64,000 bases of DNA from Roseiarcus sp963732155 (lineage in GTDB: Bacteria > Pseudomonadota > Alphaproteobacteria > Rhizobiales > Beijerinckiaceae). Both the position numbers and the translations under genes were made by a program. Below, piece by piece: positions 24,188-33,331 of this stretch (the first letter of the stretch is position 1; every line of letters starts with the position of its first letter). Location of the stretch: assembly GCA_963732155.1 (NCBI GenBank), contig CAVSYB010000013.1, positions 744,001 through 808,000 of the forward strand, written 5' to 3'. The notes under the pieces were generated by a model. It worked only from the letters and a program-made list of their open reading frames with translations, searched no databases and was not told the origin of the DNA.

Positions 24188-26575
24188 TCACTCCCCGTAG
24201 GGCGCCCAGATGTTCTTGACCTGCGTCGCGCGGCGCAGGAAGGCGCGCCCCTGCGCCTCGCTCGCCGAGCGCCAGTCGCGCGCGCCGTCGGTCCAGGTCG
24301 CCTTCAGATTGCCGATGGAGGCGGCCTCGACCATTTTGGCGCCGGCGGGCGTTCCACAGTGCCACACCGCGTCGACGCCTTCATGCTCGGCGAGCACCTT
24401 GGCGAGGACGTCGCGCTCGCCCGTCACGATATTGACGACGCCCGCCGGCACGTCGCTGGTGTCGAGAACCTGATAGAGATCGGTCGCGGCGAGCGGATGG
24501 ATCGGCGAGGGGACGACGACGACCCGATTGCCCATTGCGATCGCCGGCATCGCCAACGATACAAGCGCCAGCAGCGGCGCCTCGTCCGGACAGGCGAGGC
24601 CCATGACGCCCCAGGGCTCGTTCATCGCGAGCGTGATGTGGCGCGACCGCGTCGCGTGGACAGCGCCGTCGAACTTGTCGGCGAAGCCCGCGTAGAAGAA
24701 GGTCCGGCGAATCGCCGCCTCGACCTCCGCCTCGGCGTCGCCGGCGGAGGCGCAGGTCATCTCCGCAAGCCGCGCGGCCATTTCCGCGGCGCGGGCGTTC
24801 AGGTTCTCGGCGAGATAGAACAGAACCTGCGCGCGATTGTGGCCGGTCGCCGCGCCCCACGCGGCGGCTTTGCTGGCCGCCTCGACGGCGTTGCGAATAT
24901 CCTTGCGATTGCCGAGGCCCGCCTGGCCGACCGCGATGCCGCGGCTGTTGAAGACGGTATAGGAATAGCCGGAATCGGGCCGCGCCTGCCGACCGCCGAT
25001 GTAGAGCTTGGCGGTTCGATCGATGCCGACGGAGCCCCCGCGCGGCGCGACGCCTTGGCCGGGAAGCGCCGACAGAGCCTGGCGCGGCTCGGCGAACCCG
25101 GCTTTGCCGGCGGGCTTCGCTGGCGCGAGATATTCGCCAAGGCCCTCGCGGCCGCCTTCACGGCCAAAACCGCTCTCGCGATAACCGCCGAAACCGGACG
25201 CGGCGTCGAACAGATTGGTCGAGTTGATCCACACGACCCCCGCCTTGATCTGGGCGGCGACCTCGAGCGACCGGTTGATGTTTTCCGACCAGACGGAAGC
25301 GGCGAGGCCATAGCGCGTGTTGTTGGCGAGCGCCACCGCCTCGTCGGGCGTGCGGAACGTCATCGCGACGAGAACGGGACCGAAGATCTCGACTTCCGCC
25401 AGCGTCGAGGCGGGCTCGACGTCGGTCACCAGCGTCGGCGGATAGAAGCACCCCTGCGTCGGAACGGCGGCGTTCGGCCGCCAGATGGTCGCCCCCTCGC
25501 GCGCGCCCGCCTCGACCAGCCGCGCGATGCGCTGCAATTGAACCGGGGCGACGATGGCGCCGATGTCGGTCGATTTGTCGAGGGGATCGCCGACCCGCAA
25601 ATGCTCCATGCGCGCCCGCAGCTTACCGTAGAGGCGTTCGGCGATTCCCTCCTGCGCGAGCAAGCGCGAGCCGGCGCAGCACACCTGGCCCTGGTTGAAC
25701 CAGATCGCGTCGACGACGCCTTCGACCGCGCTGTCGAGATCGGCGTCCTCGAACACCACGAACGGCGATTTGCCGCCAAGCTCGAGCGACAGCTTCTTGC
25801 CCGTGCCGGCCGTCGCCTTGCGGATCAGCCGGCCGACCTCGGTCGAGCCGGTGAAGGCGATCTTGTCGACGCCGGGGTGGGCGACGAGCGCTTCGCCCGG
25901 CGCGCCGTCGCCGGTCACGATATTGACGACGCCGGGCGGCAGGCCGACCTCCATGCAGATTTCGGCGAACGCCAGCGCGGTGAGCGGGGTGAATTCCGCC
26001 GGCTTCAGCACCACCGTATTGCCGGCCGCCAGCGCGGGGGCGATCTTCCACGCCAGCATCAGCAGCGGGAAATTCCACGGAATGATCTGACCGCAGACGC
26101 CGACCGGCCCCTGACCGGGGAATTCCGTTTCGATCAGTTCCGCCCAGCCGGCGTGGTGGTAGAAGTGGCGCGCCGCGAGCGGCACGTCGATATCGCGCGA
26201 TTCGCGAATCGGCTTGCCGTTGTCCATGCTCTCCAGCACCGCGAGGAAGCGGTCACGCTTCTGGATATGTCGGGCGAGCGCATAGAGATGGCGCGCGCGG
26301 ACGTCGCCGGGGGTGGCGGACCAACGCGCCAACGCCTTGCGCGCCGCCGAGACGGCCTCATCGACGTCGGCGGCGGTCGCCTGCGTCACCCGGGCGAGCG
26401 TCGCGCCGGTGGCCGGATTGGCGACCTCGAACAAGGCGCCGGGTTTGGTGAAGCTTCCGCCGATGAAATGACCGAAACCGTCGCGATGCGCTTCGAGCCA
26501 CGCCAGCACATGGTCGTTGCTCTCCGGCGAGGGGCCGTATTCCATTGTGCGCAGGATGTCCCTGATCTTTCCCAT
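24188..26575 (-). CDS. Double-length aldehyde dehydrogenase of the deoC operon
   Basis: 795 residues made of two ALDH-like halves. The first half (to about residue 480) is complete: GQIIPWNFPLLMLAWKIAPA, the general-base region LELGGKSP and the catalytic Cys in FNQGQVCCAGSR. The second half (about 510-795) keeps the cofactor-domain pattern (VMGLACPDEAPLLALVSLAM) but no catalytic Cys is visible at the equivalent position, so it is probably structural or inactive. Standing last in rbsK-deoC-aldh, it most likely oxidises the acetaldehyde or glyceraldehyde products of deoxyribose-phosphate cleavage. The start chosen (MGKIRDILRTMEYGPSPES) lies ten bases after deoC. Confidence 0.87.
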   Translation of the reverse strand: MGKIRDILRTMEYGPSPESNDHVLAWLEAHRDGFGHFIGGSFTKPGALFEVANPATGATLARVTQATAADVDEAVSAARKALARWSATPGDVRARHLYALARHIQKRDRFLAVLESMDNGKPIRESRDIDVPLAARHFYHHAGWAELIETEFPGQGPVGVCGQIIPWNFPLLMLAWKIAPALAAGNTVVLKPAEFTPLTALAFAEICMEVGLPPGVVNIVTGDGAPGEALVAHPGVDKIAFTGSTEVGRLIRKATAGTGKKLSLELGGKSPFVVFEDADLDSAVEGVVDAIWFNQGQVCCAGSRLLAQEGIAERLYGKLRARMEHLRVGDPLDKSTDIGAIVAPVQLQRIARLVEAGAREGATIWRPNAAVPTQGCFYPPTLVTDVEPASTLAEVEIFGPVLVAMTFRTPDEAVALANNTRYGLAASVWSENINRSLEVAAQIKAGVVWINSTNLFDAASGFGGYRESGFGREGGREGLGEYLAPAKPAGKAGFAEPRQALSALPGQGVAPRGGSVGIDRTAKLYIGGRQARPDSGYSYTVFNSRGIAVGQAGLGNRKDIRNAVEAASKAAAWGAATGHNRAQVLFYLAENLNARAAEMAARLAEMTCASAGDAEAEVEAAIRRTFFYAGFADKFDGAVHATRSRHITLAMNEPWGVMGLACPDEAPLLALVSLAMPAIAMGNRVVVVPSPIHPLAATDLYQVLDTSDVPAGVVNIVTGERDVLAKVLAEHEGVDAVWHCGTPAGAKMVEAASIGNLKATWTDGARDWRSASEAQGRAFLRRATQVKNIWAPYGE

Positions 26576-26585
26576 CGACCCGTCC

Positions 26586-27572
26586 TCACGCCATCGCATG
26601 GCGGTAGCCCGCCGAATAGCGCCCCGTCGCGAAATGATCGAGCTGGCGCTCGATGTCGTTGAGCAAGCTGCTGGCGCCGATCCGGAAGAGATCGGGCCGC
26701 AGCCAGCGGTCGCCGAGTTCCTCCTTGATCAGAAACAGCCAGTTCAACGCGTCCTTGGCGGTGCGCAGGCCGCCGGCGGGCTTGAAGCCGATTTCGCAGC
26801 CGGTCAGCGCGCCGTAGTCACGCAGCGCCCGCGCCATCACCAGGCTGACCGGCAGGGTGGCGTTGACCTCCTCCTTGCCGGTGGAGGTTTTGATGAAATC
26901 GGCCCCGGCCTGCATTGCGACCATGCTGGCGGCGTAGACGTTGCGCAGCGTCTTGAGGTCGCCCGTGCCGAGAATCGCCTTCATATGGGCCGCCCCGCAC
27001 GCCTCGCGCATCGCCTTGACTTCTTCATAGAGCGCCGGCCAGTCGCGGTTCAGCACATGGGCGCGGGTGATGACGATGTCGATTTCGCCGGCGCCTTCGC
27101 CGACCGCGTAGGCGATTTCGTCGAGCCGCGGCTTCAGCGGCGTCAGGCCCGCGGGAAAGCCGGTCGCCACCGAGGCGACGGGAATCCCCGAGCCGTCGAG
27201 CGCCCTGACGGCCGGCGCCACCATCGTCGGATAGACGCAGACCGCCGCGACGGTCGGGGGATCGTCGGCAAGGTCGAGCGCCGCGACCAGTTCATCGCTC
27301 AGCGGACGGCGCGCCTTGGCGCAGAGCCGGCGCACCCGCTCGGGCGTGTCGTCGCCAGAGAGCGTCGTCAGGTCGATGCAGGCGACGGCTTTGACCAGCC
27401 AGGCCGCCTGATATTCCTTCTTGACCGAACGGCGCGCCGCGAGAGTCGCCGTGCGCCGTTCGACGGCGCTGAGATTGACCCCGACCCCCTCGAACCAGGC
27501 GGGATCGAGGGGAGCGCCGGTGTTTCGCTTGATATTGTGGCCCGCCTGGGCGCTCGCGCTGGCGTCGTGCAT
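26586..27572 (-). CDS. deoC: Deoxyribose-phosphate aldolase DeoC
   Basis: Class I aldolase that cleaves 2-deoxyribose-5-phosphate to acetaldehyde and glyceraldehyde-3-phosphate. The Schiff-base Lys is in GADFIKTSTGKEEVNAT, and VCVYPTMVAPAVRAL, TGFPAGLTPLKPRLDEI and GFKPAGGLRTAKDALNW are further family blocks. At 328 residues it carries about 60 extra N-terminal residues compared with the E. coli enzyme, as do other alphaproteobacterial forms. It starts five bases after the rbsK stop and is followed by the aldehyde dehydrogenase. Confidence 0.93.
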   Translation of the reverse strand: MHDASASAQAGHNIKRNTGAPLDPAWFEGVGVNLSAVERRTATLAARRSVKKEYQAAWLVKAVACIDLTTLSGDDTPERVRRLCAKARRPLSDELVAALDLADDPPTVAAVCVYPTMVAPAVRALDGSGIPVASVATGFPAGLTPLKPRLDEIAYAVGEGAGEIDIVITRAHVLNRDWPALYEEVKAMREACGAAHMKAILGTGDLKTLRNVYAASMVAMQAGADFIKTSTGKEEVNATLPVSLVMARALRDYGALTGCEIGFKPAGGLRTAKDALNWLFLIKEELGDRWLRPDLFRIGASSLLNDIERQLDHFATGRYSAGYRHAMA

Positions 27573-27576
27573 GGCG

Positions 27577-28539
27577 TCACCTCCGGACTTCGCCGCCAGG
27601 CGCGGCGGCGGTTCGGCAAAAGACCTCGAACTCGGCTTCGCTCGCGTAGGACTTCTGGGCGCCGCGCCTGGTGATGGAGTCGGCGGCGTAAAGCATGGCC
27701 TTGTCCAGCGCGGCGTCGAGGCCGTCGCCGCCGACATAGTAGCGCGCGAAGCTGCCGACGAAAGCGTCGCCGGCGCCGGTGGTGTCGACCGGCGCAACGC
27801 GGACCGGCGCGATGCGTCTCACCCCGTCGGCGGTCGCCACCATGGCGCCGCGCGATCCCATCGTGACGATGATGGTCTCGACGCCTTTGGCGAGGAGGCT
27901 GCGCGCCGCCTTCTCGATCTGCGCCTCGCTCGCCACCGGCAGACCGGACAGAATCGCCAGTTCGGTCTCGTTCGGCGCGAGGAAGGAGACGTCGCGAATC
28001 CGCCGGGGATCGAGGTCGGCGACCGCCGGCGCCGGGTTGAGCAGCGTCTTCACCCCGTGCTTCTTGCCGAAGGCGATCGCCGCATAAACGGTGTCGATCG
28101 GAATTTCGAGCTGCAGCAGGATCAGGCCGCAGGATTTCAGATCCTCCGCCGCGCGCTCGATATCGGCGGGCGACAGGTCGGCGTTGGCGCCCTTGACGAT
28201 CAGAATCGCGTTCTCGCCCGACGGCTCGACCATGATCGTGGCGACGCCGCTGGAGCGGCCCTTGACGCGCGAGACGCGCCCGGGGTCGATGCCATAGCCG
28301 GCGAGATTCCGGATCGCAACGTCGCCGAACATGTCGTCGCCGACCTTGCTGAGAAACACGACCGCGGCGCCGAGCCGGGCCGCCGCAACGGCCTGGTTGG
28401 CGCCCTTGCCGCCGTGACCGATCTCAAAGCTCAGCGCCTCGATCGTCTCGCCGCGCGCCGGCATGCGCGACACATAGGTCACCAGGTCGACATTGGTGCT
28501 GCCGATCACCGCGACCCGGCCGTCGTTTCGCGCGCTCAT
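27577..28539 (-). CDS. rbsK: Ribokinase-like PfkB-family sugar kinase
   Basis: 320-residue PfkB kinase. The N-terminal VIGSTNVDLVTYVSRMPARG and GGKGANQAVAAARLG motifs are those of ribokinase. The C-terminal signature VDTTGAGDAFVGSFARY contains the catalytic Asp and anion hole. It is first in an operon with deoC and an aldehyde dehydrogenase, so the substrate may be deoxyribose rather than ribose: phosphorylation to deoxyribose-5-phosphate would feed DeoC directly. That preference is inference from context. Confidence 0.9.
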   Translation of the reverse strand: MSARNDGRVAVIGSTNVDLVTYVSRMPARGETIEALSFEIGHGGKGANQAVAAARLGAAVVFLSKVGDDMFGDVAIRNLAGYGIDPGRVSRVKGRSSGVATIMVEPSGENAILIVKGANADLSPADIERAAEDLKSCGLILLQLEIPIDTVYAAIAFGKKHGVKTLLNPAPAVADLDPRRIRDVSFLAPNETELAILSGLPVASEAQIEKAARSLLAKGVETIIVTMGSRGAMVATADGVRRIAPVRVAPVDTTGAGDAFVGSFARYYVGGDGLDAALDKAMLYAADSITRRGAQKSYASEAEFEVFCRTAAAPGGEVRR

Positions 28540-28950
28540 CGCGGCGCGCCTGCGCAGCGAAGGAAATCGCCGCGCGCGTTCGGCGGGGGCATCGCATCGC
28601 GGCGAGGCAGTCGGTCCCTCAGCCCGCCGCCACGCGGACCGGTCGCCGCACTGCCGTCGCCGCTCCGCATCGCCATCCTCTCCGCAGCCGCCCTCTCCGC
28701 TATCCTTTTATTGCGATGGTAACACCGATGTTTTGATCTTCACAAATCGGCTCCGGCGCCGCCTGGAGCGGGTTGTCGGCGGGCGTGGCGGGCGCCCCGG
28801 CGCCAATCCGCCGCAGAACGGAATTTGACGTCCCGCGCGGTTATGATGAGTAATGATTGCGGCGGGGATTGTCGTCGAAAATTGGGCGAACAACGACAAA
28901 CGGCGCGCGGCGCCGCCGAGCCGGACCAGCCGGTCAAGGGAGGAACGTTG
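28540..28950. other. Divergent intergenic region rbsK / binding protein
   Basis: About 410 bases between divergently transcribed genes. It presumably holds both promoters. The middle (around 28700-28745) is locally AT-richer. No gene or obvious operator palindrome is seen. Confidence 0.5.
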
Positions 28951-30159
28951 ATGCACCGCAGACAAATGTTGCTATACAGCGCCGCTTTTGCTGTGGCGCC
29001 GCGCCTGGCGGGCGCCGAGACGGGCAAGCCGCTCAAGATCGGCATCATGAACGACATGTCGAGCGTTTACGCCGATTATCAGGGCGTCGGGTCGATCGTC
29101 GGCGCGAGACTCGCCGTCGAGGATTATTCCGCGAAGTTCGGCGTGCCGGTGGAGATCGTCTCCGCCGATCACCAGAACAAGCCGGACATCGGCTCGGGAA
29201 TCGCGCGCAACTGGTTCGACAATGAAGGCGTCGACGTGGTCATGGACCTGCCCAATTCGGCGGTCGCGCTCGCGGTGGTCGGCGTCGCCGAGCAAAAGAA
29301 CAAGGCGGCGATCGGCTCGGGCGCCGGCACGTCGGCGCTGACCGGGCCGAAATGCTCGCGCAACTTCATCCATTGGACCTACGACACCTATGCGCTCGGC
29401 ACGGGGCTCGGCAAGGCGCTGGTCGCGCAGGGGGCCAGGACCTGGTTCTTCGTCACCGCAGACTATGCGTTCGGCAAGGACCTGAAGGCGAATTGCGCCG
29501 CGGCCGTCGAGGCGGCCGGGGGCAAGGTGCTCGGCGAGGTGCGCCACCCCCTCAATACGCCCGATTTCTCGTCGTTTCTGTTGCAGGCGCAGGCCTCGGG
29601 CGCCGACGTCGTCGCCTTCGCCAATGCGGGCGGCGATCTCAGCAATTCCTTCAAGCAGGCGGCCGAATTCGGGCTTTCGAAGAAGCAGCGGCTCGCCGGC
29701 CTCATCCTCAACGTCACCAATATTCCGGGCCTCGGCCTGGCGGCGGTGCAGAACTCGACCATCTGCACCGGCTTCTACTGGGATATGAACGACGGGACGC
29801 GCGCCTTCGCCAAGCGCTTCCGGAGCGCGCATCCCAAGGCGATGATGCCGAACGACATGCACGCCGGCATGTATTCGGCGACCGCGCATCTGATCAAGGC
29901 GATGGCGGTGACGCAAAGCGCGGCCGACGGCGTCAAGTTGATCGATCAGATGAAGGCGATGCCGACCGACGATCCGCTGTTCGGCAAGGGCTCGATCCGC
30001 GTCGACGGGCGCAAGATCCACCCGATGTATCTGCTGGCGACCAAGACGCCGGAGGAATCCAAGGGCGACTGGGACTATTTCAAGGTGCTGGCGACCATCA
30101 AGCCGGAAGACGCCTGGCGCCCGCTCGACAAGGGCGGCTGCCCGTTCGTCAAGGCGTGA
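28951..30159 (+). CDS. ABC transporter substrate-binding protein (LivK/urea type)
   Basis: 402-residue periplasmic binding protein of the branched-chain amino acid/urea/amide class (Peripla_BP_6 fold). A signal peptide (MHRRQMLLYSAAFAVAPRLA) precedes KIGIMNDMSSVYADYQG and WFFVTADYAFGKDLKANC. AAGGGAGG eight bases upstream supports the start. No permease or ATPase genes are adjacent, so it is an orphan in this window and may serve a transporter elsewhere. The ligand cannot be told from sequence. Confidence 0.88.
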   Translation: MHRRQMLLYSAAFAVAPRLAGAETGKPLKIGIMNDMSSVYADYQGVGSIVGARLAVEDYSAKFGVPVEIVSADHQNKPDIGSGIARNWFDNEGVDVVMDLPNSAVALAVVGVAEQKNKAAIGSGAGTSALTGPKCSRNFIHWTYDTYALGTGLGKALVAQGARTWFFVTADYAFGKDLKANCAAAVEAAGGKVLGEVRHPLNTPDFSSFLLQAQASGADVVAFANAGGDLSNSFKQAAEFGLSKKQRLAGLILNVTNIPGLGLAAVQNSTICTGFYWDMNDGTRAFAKRFRSAHPKAMMPNDMHAGMYSATAHLIKAMAVTQSAADGVKLIDQMKAMPTDDPLFGKGSIRVDGRKIHPMYLLATKTPEESKGDWDYFKVLATIKPEDAWRPLDKGGCPFVKA

Positions 30160-30225
30160 AGCGGCATCCCAGTTCGGCCCGTCAGACGCGGCGATGAGGC
30201 GGCTCGTTGCGCCTCAGGCGAATTC

Positions 30226-31257
30226 TCATGCGCCGCGCTCGATGACCTCGTTGGCGAGCCGCGCGATCAACGGCACGGCCTGACCCATCTTCCTCGCGCG
30301 TTCGGGATTGGAGGCGTTGCCGTCGAGCGAGCGCTTGTAGACGCCTTGCACGATCGCGGCGCTGCGAAAGAAGCTGAAGGCGAGAAGGAACGGCCAGTCG
30401 GGCACGCCGGCGATGCCGGCTCGCCGACAATAGGCCTCGATATAGGCCGCTTCGCTCGGCAGGCCCAGCGCGGCGCGATCGAGGCCGGCGAGCCCGCGAA
30501 ATTCCGAGGCGTTGGGCAGGCGCCATTGCATGCACTGATAGGCCAGGTCGGCGAACGGATGGCCGAGCGTCGAAAGCTCCCAGTCGAGCACCGCGATCGG
30601 GCGCGCGCTCGACGGATCGAAGATCATGTTGTCGATGCGCCAGTCGCCATGCACCAGCGCCACCCGCCCGTCGTCGGCCGGCGCGTTTTGGCCGAGCCAC
30701 GCCATCAGGCGATCCATGTCGGCGTTGGTTCCGGTTTCGCTCGCCCGATATTGATCGCCCCAGCGCTGCAATTGCCGGGCGAAATAATTGCCGGGCTTGC
30801 CATAGTCGGCCAGACCGCTGGCGGCGACGTCGACGGCGTGCAGCCGCGCCAGCGCCGCGTTCATCGAATCGTAGATCGCCGCGCGCTCGTCCGCCGCAAG
30901 GCCTGGCAGCGCCGGGTCCCAGAAGATGCGGCCCTCGACATGGCTCATGAGGTAGAACATCGAGCCGACAACGGTTTCGTCTTCGCAAAGCGCCAGCGCC
31001 CGCGGCGCCGGAAAGCCGACGTTCTCCAGCGCGCGGAGCACGCGAAATTCGCGATCCACCGCATGCGCCGATTTCAGCAATTTGCCCGGCGGTTTGCGCC
31101 GCAGCACGTAGCGCCCGGACGGCGTCTCGACAAGATAGGTCGGGTTCGACTGCCCGGTGGCGAATTTCCGGGTCGCGACGGGGCCGGAAAAGCCGGCGAC
31201 ATTGCCGCGCGCCCACTTCTCCAGACGCTCGGCGTCGAGAGGAAAGGCGTCGGTCAT
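30226..31257 (-). CDS. Aminoglycoside-phosphotransferase-fold kinase (ACAD10/11 N-domain type)
   Basis: 343 residues with the APH/choline-kinase fold: nucleotide-binding region RKFATGQSNPTYLVET, catalytic loop VHGDWRIDNMIF (HxDxxxxN) and metal-binding AVLDWELSTLGHP. Its start overlaps the stop of the acyl-CoA dehydrogenase (ATGA). In animals the two functions are fused in ACAD10/ACAD11, so the pair probably handles hydroxy- or modified acyl-CoA, with the kinase phosphorylating the 4-hydroxyacyl substrate. That role is drawn from the fusion family. An antibiotic-resistance role is unlikely. Confidence 0.88.
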   Translation of the reverse strand: MTDAFPLDAERLEKWARGNVAGFSGPVATRKFATGQSNPTYLVETPSGRYVLRRKPPGKLLKSAHAVDREFRVLRALENVGFPAPRALALCEDETVVGSMFYLMSHVEGRIFWDPALPGLAADERAAIYDSMNAALARLHAVDVAASGLADYGKPGNYFARQLQRWGDQYRASETGTNADMDRLMAWLGQNAPADDGRVALVHGDWRIDNMIFDPSSARPIAVLDWELSTLGHPFADLAYQCMQWRLPNASEFRGLAGLDRAALGLPSEAAYIEAYCRRAGIAGVPDWPFLLAFSFFRSAAIVQGVYKRSLDGNASNPERARKMGQAVPLIARLANEVIERGA

Positions 31258-32483
31258 TGCGGCTTGTTGGAATAGCGCTTCAGTTCGTTCCTGGCGATGA
31301 CGCGACGATGGACGGCGTCGGGGCCGTCGGCGAGGCGCAGGGTGCGCACGTGCACCCACATGCTCGCCAGCGGGAAGTCCTGGCTGACGCCGGCGCCGCC
31401 GTGCATCTGCACGGCCTGGTCGATCACTTCGAGCGCGACGCGCGGCGCGATCACCTTGATCTGCGAGATCAGCGGCGCGGCGGCCCGCACGCCCTGCGTG
31501 TCCATGGTCCACGCGGCTTTCAGGCACAGCAGGCGCGCCATCTCGATCGACATGCGCGCCTCGGCGATGATGTCGTGATTGGCGCCGAGCGAGATCAGCT
31601 TCTGGCCGAAGGCTTCGCGCGTCTGGGCGCGCCGGCACATCGCCTCGAGAGCGCGCTCGGCCTGGCCGATCGCGCGCATGCAATGGTGGATGCGCCCCGG
31701 TCCCAGCCGCCCCTGCGCGATCTCGAAGCCGCGCCCGCGGCCCAATATGACCGCCTCGCGCGGCACGCGAACGTCGGCGAAGCGCATGTGCAAATGGCCG
31801 TGCGGCGCGTCGTCCGCGCCGTAGACCTTCATCGCGCGCAGCTTTTCGATGCCCTTCGTCGCCGCGGGGACGAGCAGCATCGAATGGCGCGCGTGTTTGG
31901 CCGCTTCGGGATCGGTCAACGCCATCACGATGTAAAGCGAGCAGCGCGGATCGCCTGCCCCCGACGACCACCATTTCTCGCCGTCCAACACCCACTGATC
32001 GCCTTCGAGGCGCGCCGACATCGCGATATTGGTGGCGTCGGACGAGGCGACGCCCGGTTCGGTCATCAGATAGGCCGAGCGCGCGCGGCCGTCGAGCAGG
32101 TCGGGCAGCCAGCGCGCCTTCTGCTCGGGCGAGCCGAAGCGTTCCAGCACCTCCATATTGCCGGTGTCCGGCGCCGAGCAGTTGAACACTTCGGAAGCGA
32201 GCGGCGACCAGCCCATTTCCTCGGCGAGATAGGCGTATTCGACGGTGGTCACGCCGGAGCCCTTGTCGGAGCCGGTCAGCCAGAAGTTCCACAGGCCGCG
32301 CGAGCGCGCGCGGGCCTTGAGGTCGGTGAAAATCTCGGTCATCCGGGCGGTCGGCCTGAAACGGTCGCCTTCGCGCCCGACCTCGGCTTCATATTCCTCT
32401 TCGAGCGGCATGATCTCGTCGCGCACCATCGCACGCACCGCGGCGATCAAGGGGCGCACCTTGTCGGTGATGCCGAGGTCCAT
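31254..32483 (-). CDS. Acyl-CoA dehydrogenase (ACAD11-like)
   Basis: 409-residue FAD-dependent dehydrogenase. YLMTEPGVASSDATNI is the substrate/FAD segment, DGEKWWSSGA is the following strand region, and the C-terminal helical domain contains QTREAFGQKL and QMHGGAGVSQDFPLAS. Translationally coupled to the downstream phosphotransferase (4-base overlap). Likely acts in oxidation of 4-hydroxy or branched fatty acids, by analogy to ACAD11; the substrate is not determined. Confidence 0.9.
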   Translation of the reverse strand: MDLGITDKVRPLIAAVRAMVRDEIMPLEEEYEAEVGREGDRFRPTARMTEIFTDLKARARSRGLWNFWLTGSDKGSGVTTVEYAYLAEEMGWSPLASEVFNCSAPDTGNMEVLERFGSPEQKARWLPDLLDGRARSAYLMTEPGVASSDATNIAMSARLEGDQWVLDGEKWWSSGAGDPRCSLYIVMALTDPEAAKHARHSMLLVPAATKGIEKLRAMKVYGADDAPHGHLHMRFADVRVPREAVILGRGRGFEIAQGRLGPGRIHHCMRAIGQAERALEAMCRRAQTREAFGQKLISLGANHDIIAEARMSIEMARLLCLKAAWTMDTQGVRAAAPLISQIKVIAPRVALEVIDQAVQMHGGAGVSQDFPLASMWVHVRTLRLADGPDAVHRRVIARNELKRYSNKPQ

Positions 32484-32635
32484 GCCTGCCTCCCGAAGAT
32501 TGTTTGCTGGCGGAGTTGATCCGCAATCGCCGCGCCGCGCAAGGGCGAGGGGCGCATCGCTGAAGCTGCCCGCGGCGCGGCGCCGAAATGCGGCCGGGAA
32601 ACCGTTGTCCGCCGCGCGGCCGCGCGGGCCTCGTC

Positions 32636-33169
32636 CTATTGCGGGAACGCGACGGGATTGTCGGACAGGGTCTTCAGATAGGCGAGGATGTCGGCGCGCT
32701 TGTGCGCGTCGGGCTCGCCAGGAAAGCTCATCTTGGTGCCGGGCTCCATTCCCGTCGGGCTCTTGATGAAATTGAACAGCTCTTCATAGGTCCAATTGCC
32801 GCCCATCTTCTTCAGGGTGTCGGAATAGTTGAAGCCCGCGATCGAAGCGACCGGGCGTCCGACGACGCCATAGAGCGGCGGGCCGACCTTGGCCGCGGCG
32901 CCCTTCTGGAAGTTGTGGCACGCCTGGCACGCCTTGGTGTCGGCCTGGCCCTTCGCCGGGTCCGCCTTGGCGAGCAGGGCGGGGAGCGGCTCCTCGGGCG
33001 CGGCTTTCGGCGGCGGCGCCGCCGCCTCGGTGGCCGCCGGCAGCGCGTAGCCCGGCTTCATCGCCTTGTTCGGCGCGAAAATCGCGTTGGTGAAAATTCC
33101 CAGCGCCATCGTCGCCAGCAACGTGCTGAGCAAAGCCAAGGCGAGCTTGTTGGAATTCGTCGTTTCCAT
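32636..33169 (-). CDS. cycM: Membrane-anchored cytochrome c (CycM-type)
   Basis: 177-residue class I cytochrome c. An uncleaved N-terminal anchor (LALALLSTLLATMALGIF) and an Ala/Pro-rich spacer precede the haem domain with CQACH near residue 83 and a distal Met in GTKMSFPG near 148. This is the layout of CycM from rhizobia, which passes electrons from the bc1 complex to a terminal oxidase. The gene stands alone, divergent from kdsB. Confidence 0.9.
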   Translation of the reverse strand: METTNSNKLALALLSTLLATMALGIFTNAIFAPNKAMKPGYALPAATEAAAPPPKAAPEEPLPALLAKADPAKGQADTKACQACHNFQKGAAAKVGPPLYGVVGRPVASIAGFNYSDTLKKMGGNWTYEELFNFIKSPTGMEPGTKMSFPGEPDAHKRADILAYLKTLSDNPVAFPQ

Positions 33170-33331
33170 GCGCGGCGCAGCCCCAAGTCTCGAATTCGAC
33201 CGCCAGGACCTCGCAAGGCGGCCCGGACGGTGTTTTGATTACCCGCTTTGCGCCGGACTTGGCAACACGTATAAACGCGGCCCTTTGTCCTTTTCGGGCG
33301 CGCGACCGCGGCGCAGGTTTATCGTTTTCCG

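Noticed and set aside
30226..31257. Aminoglycoside resistance gene
   Set aside because: The APH fold is shared, but coupling to an ACAD11-like dehydrogenase fits a fatty-acid role.
30226..32292. A single 688-codon minus-strand frame covering both the phosphotransferase and part of the dehydrogenase
   Set aside because: The upstream part is a shadow frame of the acyl-CoA dehydrogenase; the phosphotransferase has its own ATG at 31257 overlapping the dehydrogenase stop.
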